From NCBI RefSeq assembly GCF_000373905.1, contig NZ_KB892705.1:1116001-1180000 (forward strand): DNA of 64,000 nt, read 5' to 3'. Source of the DNA: Mycobacterium sp. 155 (GTDB taxonomy: Bacteria; Actinomycetota; Actinomycetes; Mycobacteriales; Mycobacteriaceae). How positions within the stretch are numbered: the stretch's first letter is position 1; each line of letters begins with the position of its first letter. Made by a program: the position numbers and the translations under genes. Below the pieces are notes generated by a model. The model worked only from the letters and a program-made list of their open reading frames with translations. It had not been told where the DNA came from and did no database searches. Below, in pieces: positions 8,540-15,192 of the stretch.

Positions 8540-8934
8540 CCAACCCCACATTCGATGACCTGGCCGCCAACGACTGTCGCGCACTCGCTTGGCGCCGAGT
8601 ACTGGCCTGGATGGATGACACAAACCCGCAGGAAGGTCGCCCGGCGACTGCTGAGGAACGGCTGGCCGCGCGCACCACCGCACTGCAGACCGTTCGCTAC
8701 GACCAACTCACCGCCGGGGTCACGGGCGCCGAGCTCGACGCCGAAGAGCTCGACATCTACCGCCGCCACAGTTCCACGGCCGGCCACCCGCACATGCGCG
8801 AAGTCGGCCGCGGCTACCTTGCCGGGCTCCAAAGCGACGGCGCGGCAGGGGGGCCACCGCCAGGCGCCGAGGATTACCAGGTCGGCACGGTCGAGGATTG
8901 CCCAGACGATGGACTCGATTGGCCGGGCGAATGA
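8536..8934 (+). CDS. Hypothetical satellite protein
   Basis: The protein has ~132 residues from ATG 8536, preceded by GGAGA at 8523-8527. It is acidic and mostly helical (LAWRRVLAWMDD, ATAEERLAARTTALQ), with a disordered Gly/Pro-rich tail ending in DCPDDGLDWPGE. No family recognised. It closes the run of coupled early genes that starts at 6600. Confidence 0.65.
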   Translation: MTNPTFDDLAANDCRALAWRRVLAWMDDTNPQEGRPATAEERLAARTTALQTVRYDQLTAGVTGAELDAEELDIYRRHSSTAGHPHMREVGRGYLAGLQSDGAAGGPPPGAEDYQVGTVEDCPDDGLDWPGE

Positions 8935-8971
8935 TGTCCGCGGACCGGCACAGTCACGGGGAGCCACTGCG

Positions 8972-9391
8972 GTGATCACCGCGCCTGCCGGTGTGCTGCT
9001 AACCGTCGATGACGCCGTCTACGCGCTCGCGGCGTTCGAAGCGCTGCTGACGGATCGGCACGCGTCACCACGGCTGGAGCGGTTCATCAACGCGCTTCGG
9101 AAAAGTGTTGCGAGAACGGCGAAAACTGGCGATTTGACCAGTGTTTCTGGCGTCGACGCCAGAAACACTGGAGTTCCCGAGCACAACGAACCGAACCCGT
9201 GCAGGGTCACGGCTTATGACCTGCTCGACACCACCGAGGCCGCGGCCATCCTGGGCATCACGCCCAACGCCGTGCGTGACCTTGCGCGCCGGGGCCGGCT
9301 ACCGGCTCGACGTGCCGGCTCACGGTGGCTATATCCGGCGGGTCCCGTTGTCGAGCGCGCTGAACGGCGGGCAGCCCGAAAGCGTGGCTGA
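8972..9391 (+). CDS. HTH (MerR/excisionase-like) DNA-binding protein
   Basis: The ~139-residue protein has a C-terminal helix-turn-helix of the excisionase/MerR type (LLDTTEAAAILGITPNAVRD, then LARRGRLPARRAGSRW). The N-terminal ~45 residues are helical. GTG 8972 is chosen for the GGGGAG ribosome-binding site at 8959-8964; an ATG at 8909 is possible but overlaps the previous gene. A perfect 34-bp palindrome (9138-9171) lies inside the linker that precedes the HTH. Possible roles are recombination directionality factor or repressor acting on late genes. The capsid cassette follows by 2 bp, which favours a regulatory role, but this is inference. Confidence 0.7.
   Translation: MITAPAGVLLTVDDAVYALAAFEALLTDRHASPRLERFINALRKSVARTAKTGDLTSVSGVDARNTGVPEHNEPNPCRVTAYDLLDTTEAAAILGITPNAVRDLARRGRLPARRAGSRWLYPAGPVVERAERRAARKRG
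9138..9171. repeat. Perfect 34-bp palindrome within the HTH gene
   Basis: The 15-bp arms CCAGTGTTTCTGGCG and CGCCAGAAACACTGG flank TCGA, so all 34 bases are self-complementary with the centre at 9154/9155. It lies in frame (encoding TSVSGVDARNTG) between N-terminal and HTH parts. It could be an operator for a dimeric protein or a cruciform/RNA hairpin. Confidence 0.85.
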
Positions 9392-9393
9392 GC

Positions 9394-9966
9394 ATGCCTG
9401 AGCTGCGCACCATCCGCGGCGTCCAGATCGCCAAGGCCGGCACGTGGGAGATCTCCACCGGCGAATGGACCGTCACCGCAAGCGATCTCGCTGCCGCAGT
9501 CGACGCGCACAAGGCCGGTGTGTTGCGCCGCCCGGTGCTGAAGATCGGCCACAGCGACCCGCGGTTCGACGGCACCCCTGCGTTGGGCAGGCTCGACAAC
9601 CTGCGCCTGGTCGACGGCGGCAACACGCTGGTGTGCGATTTGATCGACGTACCCCGCGCGGTGGCGGCACTGCTGCCGCACGCCTACCCAGATCGCAGCG
9701 TCGAAGCACTGACCGACTACACCGCTCCGGACGGCAAGGTATGGCCGCTGGTCGTCACCGGCCTGGCGCTACTCGGGGAGACCGCACCGGGCATCGACAA
9801 CCTGGCCGCGATCACCGACCTGTACGGCGTCGCAGCATCCAAACGGGTGTTCGCGGCGGCCAGCCTGTTCGACACCGACAACAGCAGCACCCGCCATCGC
9901 GCTGTCCAGGTCGCCGCCGCACGCCGGCGACGGACTCACCGAACCCTCACCAGAACGGAAGGCTGA
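9394..9966 (+). CDS. Putative phage prohead (capsid maturation) protease
   Basis: The product has 190 residues from ATG 9394, two bases after the HTH gene. The segment RPVLKIGHSDPRFDGTPALG followed by LRLVDGGNTLVCDLIDVP and YPDRSVEAL resembles the N-terminal part of capsid maturation proteases from actinobacterial phages and Mu-I-like proteases. A conserved His (IGHSDP) may be catalytic. The tail is basic (RRRRTHRTLTRTEG). Direct neighbours are a decoration protein, the major capsid protein and a scaffold-like protein, the usual head-assembly order. Role inferred: cleaving scaffold and/or capsid precursor during procapsid maturation. Catalytic residues need structural confirmation. Confidence 0.6.
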   Translation: MPELRTIRGVQIAKAGTWEISTGEWTVTASDLAAAVDAHKAGVLRRPVLKIGHSDPRFDGTPALGRLDNLRLVDGGNTLVCDLIDVPRAVAALLPHAYPDRSVEALTDYTAPDGKVWPLVVTGLALLGETAPGIDNLAAITDLYGVAASKRVFAAASLFDTDNSSTRHRAVQVAAARRRRTHRTLTRTEG

Positions 9967-9968
9967 GC

Positions 9969-10352
9969 ATGTCCACCACCATCGCGAACCCCAGTGTCTA
10001 CGACCCGGGCGCCAACATCACCGCTCAAGCCACCGCGGTCGTGACCGCGCGGACGTTCCTGGCGATCTCCGGCAACCGGGTGAGCGGCGGCAACCTTGCC
10101 GTGGCCACCGCCACCGCTGCGGGCCGGGTCTGCGGTGTGGCCGGCAACGACGCCGCCAACGGGGGTCTCGTCACGGTGGTCCGCGGTAACTCGCGCGTCG
10201 TCCGCGTCACCACCGCCGGCATCATCGCCGCCGGTGCTGAGGTCGAAGTCGGTGCCGCCGGAAAGGCAGTGACCAAGACCGCCGGTGTCGCGGTCGGGTA
10301 CGCCGTCACCGGCGCCGCATCCGGTGATGACGCCGAAATCTCCCTATACTGA
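9969..10352 (+). CDS. Capsid decoration/cement protein (DUF2190-like)
   Basis: This 127-residue protein starts at ATG 9969 just after the protease gene. It is Gly/Ala/Val-rich with short beta-strand repeats (GRVCGVAGNDAANGGLVTVV, AGAEVEVGAAGKAV, GVAVGYAVTGAASGDDAEI), the style of DUF2190-type head decoration proteins. It lies directly before the major capsid gene, where such proteins are normally found. Role: trimeric cement stabilising the mature head. Family call is by sequence style and position. Confidence 0.65.
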   Translation: MSTTIANPSVYDPGANITAQATAVVTARTFLAISGNRVSGGNLAVATATAAGRVCGVAGNDAANGGLVTVVRGNSRVVRVTTAGIIAAGAEVEVGAAGKAVTKTAGVAVGYAVTGAASGDDAEISLY

Positions 10353-10368
10353 ACAGGATTGACGAATC

Positions 10369-11253
10369 ATGCCCAACGCACTCATTCCCGAAGTCACTGG
10401 CCGGCGCATCACCGTCGACTACGCACTCAAGCAGCCCACCAGCATCCGCACCCAGATCGCGAAGCTCGCCGACGCCCAGATCCTGTTGCCGAAATTCTTC
10501 CGCACACACGGCGAGAAGATCGAGGGCGGCGGCCTGCTCTACAACGTCATCCAGGCGTCGGACTTCTTCACCAGCGACGTCGAAAAGCGCAGCCCCAGAA
10601 GCGAATACAAGGTAGTCGAGGGAGTAGACCCCGATCCGAAGCTCGCGTTGGTCGAGGATTGGGGCGGCAAATTCCAACTGGGTGTCGAAGAGATCACCCG
10701 CAACAACGTCTCGTATCTCGATCAGCAGACGACGCAGCTCGCGAACACCATCGCCCGCAAGCTCGATGTCCGCGCGATGGCCGACCTCGATGCTGCGGTC
10801 ACCGGCGCCAACGTCGTGCCCGGTCACGACTGGTCGCAGCTGGTCACGGTCGGCGACCCGACCACCCTGACCGCAAGCTCGGCCCTGCCGACCGCGGACC
10901 TGTCGGCAGCACAGCTGGCCTCGGATTTGCAGGAGCTCGGCACCGTGCATGACTTGCTGGTCCTGCATCCCGCGCAGGCAGCGGATCTGCGAACGGCTTT
11001 CGCCGATCGGTTGGATGCCATGCTGACCAGCGCCGGCGTCAAAATGTTCGCCAACCCGCGCATCGCTGAGGGCACCGGCTGGGCCATTGAAGCCGGCAAG
11101 GTGGGGACAGTCGGGTTCGAGTTCCCGCTGACCGTCGACACCTGGGAAGACAAGTCGACCCGCTCCTGGTGGGTGCAGGCCTACGTCGTGCCTGCGTTCG
11201 CCGTCGATCGTCCTTTCGCGGCTAAGAAGCTCACCGGATTGGGCGGAGCGTAA
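10369..11253 (+). CDS. Major capsid protein (HK97 fold)
   Basis: The 294-residue product starts at ATG 10369 (AGGATTG at 10355-10361 upstream is a modest ribosome-binding site). Segments such as VEEITRNNVSYLDQQTTQLA, ARKLDVRAMADLDAA, DLLVLHPAQAADLR and the C-terminal TWEDKSTRSWWVQAYVVPAF match the pattern of actinobacteriophage HK97-fold major capsid proteins. Here the long helix precedes the A-domain strands. No N-terminal delta/scaffold domain is evident, consistent with the separate scaffold-like gene at 11700. It would build the satellite's own small or redirected capsid. The stop overlaps the next start (TAATG). Confidence 0.8.
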   Translation: MPNALIPEVTGRRITVDYALKQPTSIRTQIAKLADAQILLPKFFRTHGEKIEGGGLLYNVIQASDFFTSDVEKRSPRSEYKVVEGVDPDPKLALVEDWGGKFQLGVEEITRNNVSYLDQQTTQLANTIARKLDVRAMADLDAAVTGANVVPGHDWSQLVTVGDPTTLTASSALPTADLSAAQLASDLQELGTVHDLLVLHPAQAADLRTAFADRLDAMLTSAGVKMFANPRIAEGTGWAIEAGKVGTVGFEFPLTVDTWEDKSTRSWWVQAYVVPAFAVDRPFAAKKLTGLGGA

Positions 11254-11693
11254 TGGTCACCCGGACAGTCGCTGTCGCGGTGTGGTCCTACCTCGGCAGC
11301 GACGGGCGCCGCCGCCGCGGCTACTACGGCCAAGACGTCACCCTGACCGACGACGAGGCCGAACGCGGCGACCAGGCCGGCGCACTCGCGCCACCGGCAC
11401 CGCCAAAAACCGGCCAACCCGCCGCGGCCACCGAACCGGTTGCCGTCGAGCTCGAAGCGGACCACGACGAGGCCGACGACGAGACAGACCCGCACCCGGC
11501 CGACGATGACACCGGGTCTGCGCCCCCGCCACCACCCGCCGAGATCAGGCGGCCAGCCAAGGCCGCAGCACACGACACATGGGTCGAATACGCCGTGGCC
11601 GCAACCGCACACACCACCGACCCGATCACCCGCGAACAAGCCGACGCGATGACCAAGACCGAACTCATCGCCACGACCACCGAAAGGCACTGA
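11253..11693 (+). CDS. Hypothetical acidic structural-module protein
   Basis: The protein has 146 residues from ATG 11253, coupled to the capsid gene. A short N-terminal domain (VAVAVWSYLGSDGRRRRGYY) leads to a long Pro/Asp/Glu-rich disordered middle. A short C-terminal helical motif (ITREQADAMTKTELIATT) resembles the small LEM/Rho-N-like motif often found at the ends of phage head proteins. Possible head-completion or capsid-associated protein; no family assigned. Confidence 0.6.
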   Translation: MVTRTVAVAVWSYLGSDGRRRRGYYGQDVTLTDDEAERGDQAGALAPPAPPKTGQPAAATEPVAVELEADHDEADDETDPHPADDDTGSAPPPPPAEIRRPAKAAAHDTWVEYAVAATAHTTDPITREQADAMTKTELIATTTERH

Positions 11694-11699
11694 CAGACA

Positions 11700-12179
11700 A
11701 TGGCACTCACGTTTGACGACGACCAGGCCGCGGCACTGCTGGAAGCCCTCGGTCTCCCGGCAGATACCGCTGACCCTCAGCTCGTCACCGACACCGCAGT
11801 CGACTTGGCCGCACAGGTCGAGACCCTCGATCCAGCCAAGCCGTCCACCGTCGCTGCAGCGGCGAAGAAGGCCGGCCTTGAAGTCATCGATACCGCGACC
11901 GCTGAAGCGCTGCGCCACGACGCTGCGGAGGGCCGCAGGATGGCCGCCGCGGCCACACAGCAGCGCATTGAGGCAGCCGTCGATGACGCCGTCCGCAAGG
12001 GCAAGATCACCCCGGCTCGCCGCAAGCACTGGGTAACCCTGATCACTGCGGATCCCGGCATGGCCGACGTACTCGCCAGCGTGCCCAACGAGACCGCTGC
12101 ACCGATGACCGAAGCTGGCCACAGCATGAACCCGGACCCCGGCGACAACCTCGCTGACGCCGACGTCTGGGTCTACTGA
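11700..12179 (+). CDS. Scaffold-like protein, Mu-I C-terminal style
   Basis: The product has 159 residues from ATG 11700, with GAAAGG at 11682-11687 upstream. It is predicted almost wholly helical and Ala/Asp-rich. The segment DDAVRKGKITPARRKHWVTL followed by ITADPGMADVLASVPN resembles the C-terminal scaffold part of Mu-I-like protease/scaffold proteins (gene-encoded 'LTPAQR...' motif). With a protease-like protein at 9394 this would be a split protease and scaffold. Role inferred: internal scaffold for capsid assembly. Confidence 0.6.
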   Translation: MALTFDDDQAAALLEALGLPADTADPQLVTDTAVDLAAQVETLDPAKPSTVAAAAKKAGLEVIDTATAEALRHDAAEGRRMAAAATQQRIEAAVDDAVRKGKITPARRKHWVTLITADPGMADVLASVPNETAAPMTEAGHSMNPDPGDNLADADVWVY

Positions 12180-12226
12180 AACAAGCTCGCGGCGTCCCCC
12201 GACTGGCCCTTGACGCCGCGCGGGCC

Positions 12227-12261
12227 GTGCAGGCGGACCGAGTACCCCGGTCCGCCTGCAC
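12227..12261 (+). terminator. Hairpin after the capsid cassette (putative terminator)
   Basis: A perfect 14-bp stem (12227-12240 with 12248-12261) has a 7-nt loop, 47 bp after the scaffold-like gene stop. It has no U-tract, as in many mycobacterial terminators. A second, weaker inverted repeat GCGGCGTC/GACGCCGC lies just upstream (12190-12219). Confidence 0.6.
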
Positions 12262-12425
12262 CACCCTTGACAGACCTCGCGGAGGCTTCGGCAACCACCG
12301 CGACGCGACGACACCGGACCCCTGGTCGAGTCCAGTCGTCGCGGAAGGTGCAGCGATCTGCCTTGGCTCACTCGTCCTTAGTCGAGGCGGACGCTGCACC
12401 CCACCCACGGGGGACACCCAACAGC

Positions 12426-12614
12426 GTGACAGTTCGATCCGGAAGCATCGCCGCCATCACCGACGTGCTCTCAGCCCACACATTCACCCGAGCCGAACAC
12501 GGCGGCAGCACATGCACCGCGTGCGGATGGCACGGCAACCACCAACACGAGCAGCACCATGTCGCTACAGCTATCGCCGACCGACTCCGCGGCATGCGGG
12601 TGCTGGTCCGATGA
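12426..12614 (+). CDS. Small Cys/His-rich satellite protein
   Basis: The protein has 62 residues if started at GTG 12426. The segment CTACGWHGNHQHEQHH followed by VATAIADRL looks like a small zinc-binding module seen in short actinobacteriophage proteins. The open frame extends upstream to 12210, but that part is low complexity and crosses the hairpin at 12227-12261, so the shorter form is preferred. Function unknown. Confidence 0.5.
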   Translation: MTVRSGSIAAITDVLSAHTFTRAEHGGSTCTACGWHGNHQHEQHHVATAIADRLRGMRVLVR

Positions 12615-12670
12615 CCCCCCACCCATAACCGCAGGTCAGAGCCTTAGGATTCTCAAGGGGGCGGGGGGTC
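12613..12670. repeat. G-tract inverted repeat followed by a T9 tract
   Basis: Arms GACCCCCCACCC (12613-12624) and GGGCGGGGGGTC (12659-12670) are complementary with one mismatch and a 34-nt spacer. A run of nine T occurs at 12696-12704. It overlaps the stop of the preceding small gene. It could be a terminator or a cos/pac-type packaging site; the sequence alone does not decide. Confidence 0.5.
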
Positions 12671-12737
12671 GGCACTCCTCCGGGGTGAGTCGGGATTTTT
12701 TTTTGGGCGCCGCGCGATTTTTGGCCGGTGTCCACCG

Positions 12738-12965
12738 ATGAACGACACTGATGGGCCGTGTGATCAGCGGAAACAGGCTGTTTGGCAGAATCGCGATATG
12801 GAGATCCTGCGCCGCAACTACGACCTGGCCGTCACCGCCGGCACCGGCGCCGTGCTCCTGGCGCTCGACACCACGATCGGCATCCCCTGGCCACTCTGGG
12901 CCGTCTACGGGGCCATCGTCGTCGCCCAGATCCGCAACCGCATGGCCCGCGGCTGGTCACGCTGA
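12738..12965 (+). CDS. Small membrane protein of the satellite
   Basis: The product has 75 residues from ATG 12738, or 55 from ATG 12798. A hydrophilic N-terminus precedes one long or two short hydrophobic segments (LAVTAGTGAVLLALDTTIGI and PWPLWAVYGAIVVAQI). It ends in a basic tail (RNRMARGWSR), which suggests an inner-membrane protein with a cytoplasmic C-terminus. A holin-like or superinfection-exclusion role is conceivable, but nothing specific is seen. Confidence 0.5.
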   Translation: MNDTDGPCDQRKQAVWQNRDMEILRRNYDLAVTAGTGAVLLALDTTIGIPWPLWAVYGAIVVAQIRNRMARGWSR

Positions 12966-13037
12966 TCAGGTTGACCGTCGGCGCCGGCCGCTCGGTGCAG
13001 TTGATGGGCAGCTCACCTACGAGCCCGCTGAGACCTG

Positions 13038-13310
13038 TTACTTCTTAGTCTTCAGATGGCGTTGGGCCGGTGTGCTGCGCCAGCGGGTCGCCTGGTTCTC
13101 GGGGCCGGTGCGGTACTGGATCAACCACAGAAGTGTGTTCTCGGTGACCTCGCGGCCACCATGCGGGACGTCGAGCACGATCGGCCATTCGTTGGTCTGC
13201 GCGAGTAGCTTCTTGACGTGGGCCTCGATCCGCGTCTTGGTTTCTTCTCTGTGGAGATCTGCCGGCAACTTGAGCTCAGTACTGCCCCATCGATAGCCGT
13301 CGTAGGTCAT
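13038..13310 (-). CDS. Hypothetical satellite protein
   Basis: The predicted protein has about 90 residues from ATG 13310; the frame is open further upstream without a good start. The sequence includes LPADLHREETKTRIEAHVKK and NEWPIVLDVPHGGREVTENT, a mixed alpha/beta protein with a basic C-terminus (RHLKTKK). It lies downstream of the tyrosine recombinase on the same strand with a 160-bp gap. No family recognised. Confidence 0.5.
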   Translation of the reverse strand: MTYDGYRWGSTELKLPADLHREETKTRIEAHVKKLLAQTNEWPIVLDVPHGGREVTENTLLWLIQYRTGPENQATRWRSTPAQRHLKTKK

Positions 13311-13470
13311 CCGACTGGTATACCGCACAGGGGTGACATCACCAGATCGTCTGTCGGCGCCACATGGCACAGTCTCGGATGGCCTGGTGCCCGAGCTCGC
13401 TCCCACCTTGCTCGGTCCCGGGCCCGCCGGGTGCCCGGGGATGCCTTTCACTTCCCCGGTCCCCGGCCTC

Positions 13471-14499
13471 TCACCGCACGAGTTTCAAGTCGAGTGCTTT
13501 TTCCATGCGTTCGACCTTGGCAAGCAACTCCGCAGCCTGCCGCCGGAGATCATCAATCGTCGCGTCGCTGCCCGCGCCAGCCTTCTCCATGTCCATGGTG
13601 GCCAGGCCGAACGGATCAAGCAGCTGGATTCCCTTCGCCCGCTGCTCATCGGCGATCTTGGTATAGATCGCGGTGGCAGACAGATCCTGGTGGCGCATCA
13701 GCACCTGCACCGTACGCAGATCCACGCCGGCGCGCACCAGGGCGGTGCCAAACCAATGCCGCAGGCAGTGCGCTGAGCCGGGCACGCCGGCACGGATCAT
13801 GGCTTCCTTGATCGTGCCGCACACCGATTCCCGACGCTGATGCCCGTGGTCCACGCCAGGAAACCAGAAGCCCCGGCGAGGCATCTGGAAGGCGATCTCG
13901 ACCACCATCGGATGCAACGGCAGTGTCGCGGTGAACCCACCCTTGCCCGACACGACCATCGTCCGGTCAATCAAGTCGAAGTGCTCACCCTTCACCTTGG
14001 CGATCTCATGGGCCCGTAGCCCTTGCATGGCCCCCAGGAGAAGCATTGCCCGGGTCCTTCGGTGCATCCGTGACCGCAGCAGACGCCGAATGTTGTCATC
14101 GGACACCGGCCGCGGCTCCCCCTTTGGCCGCTTCGGACGGCCCACTTTCTCCATCGGATTGTCAAGGCGGTACTCCATCTTCGCCAGCCAGCGGAACCAC
14201 GCCGCCAGCGACGTGTAGTAAGTCCAGCGGGTGTTCAGCGACCAATCGCCACCGGCGGCCAGATACCCGGATATCTGATCCGGCCGCAGGGTCTGCGGGT
14301 CGCACTCGACCCACTCAGCGCACCGCAGCACCACCGCGGTGCGCTCGTTGATCGTGCGCGCCGACAACGACTGGCCCTGCTGCCAGATTCGCCACTCGAC
14401 CACCAGCGCGGGAAGCAGATCGGGTACGGCCTTGCGGCCCTCGTACCAGCTGGCGGGCGTGAGGTCGGAATCGTCTACCACGCGAATTGAGCCGGTCAT
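13471..14499 (-). CDS. Tyrosine recombinase / XerC-like integrase
   Basis: This 342-residue protein has an N-terminal SAM-like core-binding domain (~40-125) and a catalytic domain with the usual residues: Arg162 (GLRAHEIAK), Lys186 (GKGG), His244 and Arg247 (HCLRHWFG), His270 (LMRHQDL) and Tyr279 (AIYTKI). A coiled-coil-like tail follows (~315-342). It cuts and rejoins DNA through a 3'-phosphotyrosine intermediate. It is the last gene of a leftward run whose starts and stops overlap (15135 to 13471). The island already has a serine integrase with its attachment sites, so this enzyme may resolve multimers or handle another site; no tRNA-type target is present. Confidence 0.9.
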   Translation of the reverse strand: MTGSIRVVDDSDLTPASWYEGRKAVPDLLPALVVEWRIWQQGQSLSARTINERTAVVLRCAEWVECDPQTLRPDQISGYLAAGGDWSLNTRWTYYTSLAAWFRWLAKMEYRLDNPMEKVGRPKRPKGEPRPVSDDNIRRLLRSRMHRRTRAMLLLGAMQGLRAHEIAKVKGEHFDLIDRTMVVSGKGGFTATLPLHPMVVEIAFQMPRRGFWFPGVDHGHQRRESVCGTIKEAMIRAGVPGSAHCLRHWFGTALVRAGVDLRTVQVLMRHQDLSATAIYTKIADEQRAKGIQLLDPFGLATMDMEKAGAGSDATIDDLRRQAAELLAKVERMEKALDLKLVR

Positions 14500-14696
14500 A
14501 GCGCCGTCACCGTGTAGGCGTCGGTGATCGTGGACCAGTGACCACCACAGCGGGCGCAGTATGGGCCCATCGTGGCGTGAGCCTTACGTTCCCACGCGTT
14601 TAGGTGCTGGCCACACAGCAGCACCACATCGCAGTTGTGAATGTTGAGCCGCCACATGGCTGGGCGGCGGCAGTTGCCACCACGTGCGTTGATCAC
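14496..14696 (-). CDS. Small Cys-rich satellite protein
   Basis: The product has 66 residues from GTG 14696 (GTGA overlap with the preceding 32-residue gene); its stop overlaps the recombinase start. Cysteine and histidine pairs in GGNCRRPA, VLLCGQHLN and YCARCGGHW suggest a zinc-binding protein of the HNH-adjacent/phage type. Overlaps on both sides favour real expression in the leftward operon. Function unknown. Confidence 0.65.
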   Translation of the reverse strand: MINARGGNCRRPAMWRLNIHNCDVVLLCGQHLNAWERKAHATMGPYCARCGGHWSTITDAYTVTAL

Positions 14697-14791
14697 TTGG
14701 CGTTGATCGGCGGGGCTTCCCACGCGGCGACGATGCGTTCAAGCACATGCGCGTGTGGGTCGCGCTGAGTGGTCGTGGTGTTGTCGTTCAT
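14693..14791 (-). CDS. 32-residue small protein in the leftward operon
   Basis: ATG 14791 overlaps the stop of the gene at 14788-15135, and its own stop (14693-14695) overlaps the GTG of the next gene. The peptide starts MNDNTTTTQRDPHAHV and ends WEAPPINAK. Coupling at both ends is the evidence for it. It may act as a translational link or a tiny accessory protein; no family known. Confidence 0.55.
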   Translation of the reverse strand: MNDNTTTTQRDPHAHVLERIVAAWEAPPINAK

Positions 14792-15135
14792 CGCTGCACC
14801 GCCGCTGCGGCCTGGCGCTGGTCGGCCTCGATGGCATCGGCGGCCTTGTCGAGCAACACCACAGCGGCGCGCAGGTGATCGGCGGCCACCGCGATGTCGA
14901 CCACCGCGAACATCGGCGTGCTGTCGGGCAGAGCGCCGATCAGGCGGCCGACCTCGGTCCGGGCCTGGTCGATGGTGGCGACGACGGCATCCAGTTCGAC
15001 AGCGGGCCCGCCAACCGACAGCGGGTCACGCCGGGATGCCTCGATCGTGGCCGCCATCGCGTCCAAGCGGTCCTGTGCACGGTCGAGCGCTGAGCGGTAA
15101 GGCTGGTGTGGTGAGGGTGTGGTTGAAATGGTCAC
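14788..15135 (-). CDS. Hypothetical helical satellite protein
   Basis: This 115-residue protein starts at GTG 15135, with AAAAGGG nine bases upstream. It is predicted to be all-helical and acidic (ALDRAQDRLDAMAATIEASR; ATIDQARTEVGRLIGAL; AAVVLLDKAADAIEADQ), resembling an antiparallel helical bundle. It is the first gene of the leftward operon and begins only 57 bp after the stop of the host MBL gene on the same strand. It could therefore be read from the host promoter. Function unknown. Confidence 0.65.
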   Translation of the reverse strand: MTISTTPSPHQPYRSALDRAQDRLDAMAATIEASRRDPLSVGGPAVELDAVVATIDQARTEVGRLIGALPDSTPMFAVVDIAVAADHLRAAVVLLDKAADAIEADQRQAAAAVQR

Positions 15136-15192
15136 GGTGACTGCCCTTTTGGTTGGTTTCCAGGTCTGGGCCAGTCCCGGCCGGTGGTTACC

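Noticed and set aside
8909..8971. ATG 8909 as start of the HTH gene
   Set aside because: Overlaps the preceding gene without ribosome-binding site; GTG 8972 has GGGGAG.
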